The translations under genes and the position numbers were made by a program. Source: Glycine soja (taxonomy: Eukaryota > Streptophyta > Magnoliopsida > Fabales > Fabaceae). Taken from it: a stretch of DNA of 64,000 nucleotides. Within the stretch, counting starts at the first letter, position 1, and every line of letters begins with the position of its first letter. Positions 57,105 to 64,000 of this stretch are shown in pieces. The notes beneath the pieces were generated by a model. The model had not been told where the DNA came from, made no database searches, and saw only the letters and a list, made by a program, of their open reading frames with translations. The stretch spans positions 18,929,731 to 18,993,730 of the forward strand of contig NC_041008.1 in the NCBI RefSeq assembly GCF_004193775.1, in the 5' to 3' direction.

Positions 57105-60100
57105 ATTGAATCGGCGGTATAGACTTCTGACTGGCTTATCACGCACCAGTTCCCCACTTGGGAATCGGGGTGGCATGGTTGCACAAAACTTGGTGGGTCT
57201 TGAGGGAACTCCTCTTCTATCGCGGCCACCTCCTCCTCGGACACCATTCCAGCGCTAGTGAAACACTGGCTAATACGGCCGGGCCATATCCTATCCGCCC
57301 GAAATATTGACGGCACGTTCCTCCTCCCCGGCATCCCGAGTTCGTACCCTAATCCATATTTGTATGGATTTCCCTTGATATCGACCACGTTGGCATTCCC
57401 GAGGCAGTCCCTGCCTAGACTTATTCCGGGCTCAAATCCGTTCCTGAGCATAACACGTGCCACCATTATGGCCGCTTTGGAGAGAGAAGGTAGCGACGGA
57501 CTTGGTTCCACAGAGGCGCAGCTCACCACCTCAAAGGATTGGAAAGCCGTTTCCAATGATTCTTCCGCCGCTTCTACGTACGGTGCAGAGGAGGGGCAGC
57601 TCACCAACATGTCCTCTTCACCCGACACTATCACCAAAAGTCCACCCACTGCGAACTTCAATTTCTGGTGAAGCATTGAAGGGACCACTCCCAGGGCATG
57701 AATCCACGGTCTTCCCAAGAGGCAGCTATAGGCGGGATTTATATCCATTACTTGAAACACCACATTGCAAGTGTGGGGGCCTATCTGAATGGGAATGTCG
57801 ATTTCCCCCATCACTTCCCGCCGAGTACCATCAAAGGCTCGCACCACCATCGAGCTCGGTTTTAAACGTGACGCACTAAAAGGAAGCTTTTCCAAAGTGG
57901 TCTTTGGCATTACATTTAAACTCGATCCATTGTCGATAAGTACCTTTGCGACAACGTGGTCCATACATCTCACCGACACATGTAGAGCCTTGTTGTGTCC
58001 TCTCCCCTCAACGGGAATCTCTTCTTCCGCAAACGCGATGTAGTTGTTGGTGGTTATATGATTAACAATGCCTTCGAAGCCCTCCACTGAGATATCATGT
58101 GCTACATGGGCATCGTTAAGGACCTTCATCAATAGCGCACGATGAGGCTCGGAGTTTATGAGTAGTTCAAGCAAAGAGATCCTTGCTGGAGTTTTATTCA
58201 GTTGCTCGACTACCTTAAACTCGCTTTGTTGGATGAGGCGGAGGAACTCTTGGGCCTCTTCCAAAGTCACTGTTTTTCCTTGAAGTCCTTCTTTCTTTTC
58301 GGCCCCTTTTCCCACTGGAGGATCTACTTCTTTCGAGGGGGTGGCTATGTCTGTGGGCTCTTGGACCATGGGCGCTTTCCCTTTAGAGGGCAATTTCGCC
58401 GGGTGAGGGGAAGCGAACACACAACCACTGCGGGTTACGCCACTGAGGCCGGTGATGTTGGTTACCTTAGCCGATAAGGAGTCAACTTTGGTTACAACTC
58501 TTTCGCTGGACGCGGGAGGGGTATACTTCCACGGAACGGCCTTATTACTTTGGTATGCAAATGGCGTCGGCTTGGGTGCCGCCCGGGGGTATATGGGTGT
58601 GGAGCCGGTCCCTTTCCTAGTAAAACATATTACTAGGGCCTTGGGGGTTAGAGGAACCTTCTTCTTTTCCGACTGCATACAAATTTGTGGTTCTTCCCTC
58701 CCTCCTATGGACACTTCAAGCTGCCCGCAATCCATGAGCCGCTGAAGCAATTCTTCTACCGCGGGACAAGTTTCCATGTCATGTGACTCCCCGAGGTGAA
58801 ACAAACATTCATCTCTTTCGCCTCCACCACTGGAGACCATGCACGCCGCTTGCAGTGATTGATAGATGAAGCGCCTAGAAATAGCTACCTCTCCTAACCT
58901 TTTCGTCCGTGGCGGCTCATCCTCTTTAACGGCGTTCACGCTAGTCCCTCCATGACTAGCTAGCGGGTTGGTTTTAACATTTGGGCCTTCCTCCTGAAAC
59001 GATAGCCAGCCGGCACGAATCAGGTGCTGCACCTTATACTTGAACGGGATGCATGAGTCAATATTGTGTCCGGGAACTCCACTATGGTACACACACTTGG
59101 CACCTGGGTCATACCACTTGGGGTAGGGTGGCTGGAGAACCTTTTCGGGTATGGCCACCACCAAATGATTCTCCAATAATGAAGGCCATAGCTCGGAGTA
59201 TGCCATGGGAATAGGAGGGAAGTTGTCTTTCAGGTGCTGTGCATATCTATAAGTCGCGCCGGGGGCTGTATTATTAACTGGCCGGGGTGCGGCTGGAGCT
59301 GTGCGTTGGGCCGATGCTCTTTCTACTGCGAGTGGTCCTTTTACTTGAGTCGGGAGGGAGTTCCCGGCTCGGATTAAAAAATTTGGGGGATTGGGCTGGT
59401 ATGAGCTTTGGATATTTTGGGGTGCTTTCATCCATGTTGGGGCGATGGTGACTGCGTGGGCATCTCCTTCCTTTTTCCTCGCGCCCACTACTGGGGCTCT
59501 TCTGTTGTTGTTGGGGGCCATATTGGCAGCATATTCGAACTTGCCTTTTCGTAGCCCGGATTCAATCCTTTCCCCGGTGAAGACGAGATCTGCAAAGTTA
59601 GCTGGCATGTAGCCTATCAGCTTTTCATAGTAGAACGTGGGTAACGTATCTACCATAATTGTGATCATCTCTCTCTCCGTCATGGGCGGTACGACTTGGG
59701 CTGCGAGATCTCTCCATCTCTGGGCATATTCCTTAATGGACTCATGCTCTCGTTTAGTCATACCCTGAAGCTGGTTCCGATCGGGAGCCATGTCCGTATT
59801 GTACTGGTACTGCCTAATGAAGGCAGTTGCCAAGTCCTTCCATGATCGGATCTGGGAAGCTTCCAGATTGGTATACCATGCTACAGCTCTCCGGCCAAGC
59901 TGTCTTGAAAGAAATGGACCAACAACTTCTCGTCCGCAGAATACGCCCCCATCTTCCGGCAATACATCCGGAGATGCTCCTTTGGACATGTCGTCCCTTT
60001 GTACTTATCAAAGTCTGGTACTTTGAACTTGGGAGGGATGACGATGTTGGGCACAAGACATAAATCCGCTAAATCCGAGAATGGGTAATTGCCGAGGCCC

Positions 60101-60633
60101 TCGACTGCTCTCAACCTCTCTTCAAGCGCCTCAATCTTCCCCTTATCTTCCGCAAAGGGAACAGATTCTTTTACGGGTGTGGGTGAGGCCGGGATATGGC
60201 GGACTATGTTTAACTGGGGTAGTTCATGCGGGGATGGATCTTTGTGGTGGAGCAGGGGGCCAAGATGGGTATCTCCTTCCCCATCGTCTTGCCCGGGATA
60301 GTCTTCATAAGGTGGGAGTTGCCCCTCAAAAGTAGGGGCTTGGCTTAAATCTTCCGGGGTGACACGGGGGGTGAAGTCCGGAGGCAAGCCATAAGGATAA
60401 GCTTGTGGACTATACCTTCGACCGAACACGGCCATGTTTCTGTCTAGGCCCGGATTCAAGGCGGGCTGCAGCACCGGCTCCGCTTCCCTAACTGTACTGG
60501 AGGCGGTTGCGGTGGCTTTATCCTCTATGGTTTTCTGGAGTTTTAACATGACCTCCGAGATGGAAGCCATTTGATCTTTTAAGGCCGATAGATCGGCCTT
60601 CATCTGTTCCTGCACGCCCTTTTCATTATCCAT
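57105..60633 (-). pseudogene. gag-pro: gag-protease of the Ogre element, one frameshift
   Basis: The frame begins at ATG 60631-60633. The N-terminal part has a heptad-like stretch (KADLSALKDQMASISEVM) and a Pro-rich region, then the Gag capsid block (PKFKVPDFDKYKGTTCPKEH). Near 59900 a single-nucleotide shift moves to the frame that runs to 57101 (AVAWYTNLEASQIRSWKDLA). Further on are two Cys/His motifs, CVYHSGVPGHNIDSC and CLFHLGESHDMETC, and the aspartic protease with IDNGSSLNVMP and LLGRPWIHALG. After protease, GFEPGISLGRDCLG ... YGLGYE looks like a weak G-patch-type motif. The ATG at 59989 is not a real start. The product would be particle protein and protease, joined to RT after splicing. 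Confidence 0.88.
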
Positions 60634-60869
60634 TTTTCTGGATCGAGTGTTATAGGGGTGCCTTGGTGTTTTCTTAGTTATGATGAAATTCCCGTTGAAA
60701 TAAACAACGGTGAGTATGCTACCAAAACATGAGTATGCAAATGGATGATCGGAGCACTTGGATCCACCCCAAGATTTTTAGATAACGTAATGAGTCCAGA
60801 ACTTCTCATTTTATAAAAAGAACAAAGCTTTCATCTAGCCAAGATTATACAAAGGTGTTACAAAAGAAC
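60634..60869 (-). other. Spacer between the upstream ORF and gag
   Basis: A 236-bp interval with no coding signal separates the upstream ORF from gag on the minus strand. Confidence 0.5.
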
Positions 60870-62738
60870 CTAACGATTCCTAATTATATGGGTCATCAAA
60901 TCTATCATGTGCTGACAGTAATTGATTAGCCCATGGATCTCCTCGGGGGCAGTACATACTTCGGCCATGGCTTTTGCTTTGGCTAACAGACGCGGGAGGT
61001 CTTGACTTCCATTTAAGGTCAAGGCGAACCTATCCATCCACATAGTCGCTTCTTGATGCAACGCATCAATCACCCTCCCTCTTGCTTCTTTTTCGGCATA
61101 CACTTGTGCAAAATCTTCCACTAGCTTTTGTTCATGGGCCATGGACTGGTTCAATTCTTCCTTGTATTGCCCTATGATAGCTAGCATGCTTTGCTCCGTG
61201 GCTTCCAAGTGTTGAGCCAAACTCCTTTTGGACCTCGCGCAAGCAACTAACTCTTCTTTTAATATCATGCCATGCACCCGTGACCGATCTCTCTCCTCTC
61301 TTCGGAGCTTGAGCTCATTGTTACTACCCCACAATGCTCCTCGGAATTTCTCTCGGCCATATTCCTCCTTGCAGGCCCTTTTGGTTTCTTGTTCAAGGGC
61401 TTTTGCAGTGGCCGCGTTTTCCTCTTGTAACTCGGTGCACTCCTTCCGGATGTGTGTAGCAGCTGACTTGAACTTCTCCTTGGCGAGTCTTGCCTTCCCT
61501 AACTCTAACTTTAGAGCTTGGACTTCTTCATCTTCCTCTGGAGCTTCGAAATTCTCCTCATTGATAACTTTCAATTTGGAGAGCCAATCTAACCCTCGCG
61601 CATGAATTCTTAGCCATCCATGATAACCTCCAATGACGCCATTTCGGATGCCCCTAAGCTCCTTGTCTTTCTTCAATGGATTCCTCCATGCCTTGTGGAT
61701 TCTTTGTATAACCTTGAGACCTTGCGCGCCTAGATCCCTCATAAGGCAAGGCGAGAGATTTTCTTCGGTTGGCGCTCCCCTCATGGGGTACCCTAGCTGT
61801 CTTATGGCGAGTGTGGGATTATAATTAATACAACCCCTAGTCCCTATCAGTGGAACATTAGGTTAGTCCCCACATGAGAAAAGAACTCCTTCCTTGCCTT
61901 CCTTCCAACGAGGAAACCAATTGATCGCGCTGCCCTCTATCCCAGCCAAATGTTGGTCCCAATCGACTCTTCCTTTTTCGGCGCATGAGCGATAGCTTTG
62001 AAGTGGACACGGGTGTCTCGTGTCTTGTCGGAATAGGTGTGAAATCAACCATACACAGAGAGCGGGTAAACAACAGACAATCCACGCGCGGTTTTTCTCA
62101 CACCTCCGGTCAAAGGTGTCAAACAGATCTGCCAAGATAGCCACCACTGGACTTTCCTTGCTATGGTGATATGCGAGGAAAGCATCAATGGCCGCTAAGT
62201 CTACCAAACCGTCGACGTTTGGGAAGAGGACAACCCCAAAAATCAGCAAGGCTAAAATATCTGCAAACGGGCCCCACTTCTCTTGGCTCGCCATATCCCT
62301 TGCCTTTCCTTCCAAGTATTTCCGAGGCAAGCCCATTACGCCGTTCCGAGTTTGCTTCGTGCGATCCAACTCCTTTGCTGAATCCCCAACCACAGCCGCA
62401 ATCTTGCTCAAGGAAGGAAGAAAACCGAAGAAGAGATACGGTTTCCTCCCCCCTAGAGGGCATCCTAATATTTCCTCAAACTCTTCAATAGTTGGGACCA
62501 TTTGGAAGTCCCCAAACGTGAAACACCTCAACGGCTGGTCATAGTATTGGGCGAGGGATACGACAGCTTCCATAAATACCTCCGTTGCGGTCAAATCTAG
62601 AATCTTTCCGTACACTTTGCGGAAGGCTTGCCTTTGGAGAGGTCCCATCAATCGTCCTAATTCCTTGAGGCTAGTGACATCTAGACTTTTAACCTTGACT
62701 TGATAAAACCTTTTTCCGTTTTGATTTGTCCCCATCAT
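60870..62738 (-). pseudogene. Ogre ORF1 upstream of gag, one in-frame stop
   Basis: ATG 62736-62738 opens a frame of about 622 codons that is broken only by a TAA at 61863-61865; both halves are in the same frame. The first ~290 residues contain AQYYDQPLRCFTFGDFQMVP and EEFEEILGCPL, which resemble the DUF7745/plant-mobile-domain-like proteins of legume retroelements. The second half is a coiled coil rich in Glu, Lys and Arg (ALKLELGKARLAKEKFKSAA ... ECTELQEENAATAKALEQE). An extra ORF before gag is a hallmark of Ogre elements and its function is unknown. The ATG at 61784 is internal. Confidence 0.8.
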
Positions 62739-63424
62739 TTACCTAAAAAAGGGGTGGATCAAGACTCCGACATGAATGATGCAATGCATATGCATGAAAC
62801 AGGAGGAAAACAACACAAAAGGGGAATTCACACACACGAGACCGCAGAGATCCAATTTTAATGCTACGTTTGGGCATGATGGCGCCTCGACGTAGCATTA
62901 AAAAGGTTATGTATTACTCTAAAGAAACCAACACCACTAGCAAAAACTATAAACTAGTGCTATTTATCAAAAGATGCATGAGAACAAATGGCACGGAGCG
63001 TGTTTGCTCTTTGCCCCTATTTGGGAACTTATAGGACAATATCTAGGGGTCTCTAATAACTATTCCCCAACAATTCATAACTCACACGGCTGTTTTCTAG
63101 AGGTATCATCACTCAAGATAATAATATTGTGGCGGTATGGAATACCAGCGACAACATATTATAAAGAGAGAAAGCTCTAGACGAGGTTTCACTATTATCA
63201 AGCAAGTCGGAGACCTAGCATGATGATAGATTCACCTCCACTCCTTAAATTCCCATGAACCCGGGTGTAGGGCCCCTTTTTACTCAAAACCCGTGGGTGC
63301 TTAGAATGCAGTGTAAAGAATGCAAAATAGACAACAGTTTATTTACATTTTACACAGTTCAATGAAAGCACACACAAAGTTTCACAATTCCACAATTCCT
63401 AAGATAGGCCTAACTCACAAAAGT
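62739..63424 (-). other. 5' leader of the Ogre element
   Basis: No gene is seen. It holds the hairpin at 62856-62903 and otherwise A-rich sequence. Confidence 0.6.
62856..62903 (-). other. Perfect 14-bp hairpin in the Ogre leader
   Basis: TTTTAATGCTACGT (62856-62869) pairs with ACGTAGCATTAAAA (62890-62903) across a 20-nt loop that contains the self-complementary GGCGCC (62881-62886). Confidence 0.85.
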
Positions 63425-63443
63425 CCCCAGTGGAGTCGCCAAC
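63425..63443 (-). other. Primer binding site of the Ogre element
   Basis: On the minus strand TTGGCGACTCCACTGGGGA lies directly beside the 5' LTR. A TGG start fits pairing to a tRNA CCA end; I do not assign the tRNA. Confidence 0.65.
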
Positions 63444-64000
63444 TGTCGCAACGTGCCCTTCGCGGGCGAGGCTCACGGGTGCGTTTCCCAAAGGAGGAAA
63501 GATGCGCGGAGTCGCCACCAACGTTTATTTGTGGAAAACGTCGGAAAAACCGAAGGAAACCGGTCAAAAGGAAAATTCTAAGTTCGAGAGTTGTATTTAC
63601 GCTTGAGGAAGATATTAGCACCTCTCACGTTTGTCCCAAAGGACAACAGTATATTTTTTAGAATTGTGGAATTGTGTTATCTTAACTTTTATTTCTTTTT
63701 ATTTTTTGAGGTCGACAAAAGCGGGGCTTTTGCTCCTACGTACCCTCCTTTGGAGAGGAAATCAGACCTACGTAGTTCTTTCTTATGCGTGAATCAAGTG
63801 ATTCTTTTTACTTGAAAGGTGATCATTTTAAGGCGTTGGACCTTAAAAATGATCCATTTTACTTAGTAAGAAACTGAAATGATAAACTTTCAAAAACCTA
63901 TTTTTGTGGACGAGCTTGACTAGGCGAGTTTGATTTTAGCCTTAGTTTCACTTTAGTTATTAGTCAATTCAATTAAGAATGAGAAATCCCAAAGAGAAAA
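63444..64000 (-). repeat. 5' LTR of the Ogre element, partial
   Basis: This matches 45709-46265 nearly base for base. It lacks a 10-bp stretch (GCGAGCGAGG) present in the 3' LTR and continues past the window end. The open frames here only read LTR sequence. Confidence 0.93.

Larger units (their letters stand above)
45709..64000 (-). mobile_element. Ogre/Tat-type Ty3/gypsy element, 5' end outside window
   Basis: The element lies on the minus strand. Its 3' LTR is at 45709-47309 and its 5' LTR starts at 63444 and leaves the window; with a 1.6-kb LTR the full length would be about 19.3 kb. It has the Ogre hallmarks: large size, an extra ORF before gag, gag-pro separated from RT-RNase H-integrase by an intron-like gap, and a long 3' region with tandem repeats. 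In the 547 bp where both LTRs can be compared I count six substitutions and one 10-bp indel, about 1.1%, so it is the youngest full element here. Target site GTTAT (45704-45708); the other copy is out of view. Confidence 0.93.

Noticed and set aside
57258..58745. Several plus-strand ORFs of 84-140 codons
   Set aside because: They lie opposite the long gag-pro frame and are shadows of its codon composition.

Overview
The window is plant nuclear DNA made almost entirely of transposable elements. Codon style, introns, tRNA-iMet primer sites and the element families (Tekay and Reina chromoviruses, a Sirevirus-like copia, an Ogre/Tat element, OTU-bearing Mutator-like elements) point to a legume. 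Specific motifs such as GTAATCGATTAC palindromes and CTTAGCGC repeats in LTRs suggest soybean or a close Glycine relative. Species identity is inference from memory of these families. No intact single-copy host gene was found; the setting looks like pericentromeric heterochromatin.

The framework is a tandem duplication. One unit reads: AT-rich minisatellite, non-coding segment with a TA/GA microsatellite, a ~2.1 kb inverted repeat, a ~0.72 kb segment in two direct copies, promoter-like sequence, a host GARP/MYB-like 3' exon fragment, a Reina pol fragment, Mutator-like (MULE) transposase with SWIM and OTU parts, an inverted mudrA N-terminal part, and a plant-mobile-domain (MAIN-like) gene. Unit 1 runs from about 119 to 32270 and unit 2 from about 32270 to 45708, where the Ogre insertion interrupts it. 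Bases 1-118 are the tail of another unit. After removing later insertions the period is about 15.8 kb.

Younger elements landed in the units afterwards. In unit 1 these are a Tekay-type gypsy element (3324-11154; TSD GTTAA/GTTAC; empty site preserved at 35379-35383), a solo Ogre-family LTR (21464-23112; TSD CACGT) and a copia element (25314-32051; TSD CCTTC) that splits the MAIN-like gene. In unit 2 these are a solo gypsy-like LTR (40494-41903; TSD TTCAT; empty site near 16276) and a minus-strand Ogre-like element from 45709 past the window end (predicted ~19 kb).

The Ogre element is the most complete: an extra ORF upstream of gag (62738-60870), gag-pro (60633-57105), a predicted 152-nt intron, RT-RNase H-integrase, an additional ORF in env position (52176-51058), and a 3' tandem array of ~122-bp units. 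It carries nonsense and frameshift changes and has lost the usual second RNase H. All other element genes are also broken, so nothing here appears autonomous. The observations most worth checking are arrays of hairpins with constant loops and co-varying stems in the copia LTRs, different fates of the OTU catalytic Cys in three MULE copies, and templated filler DNA at repair junctions.
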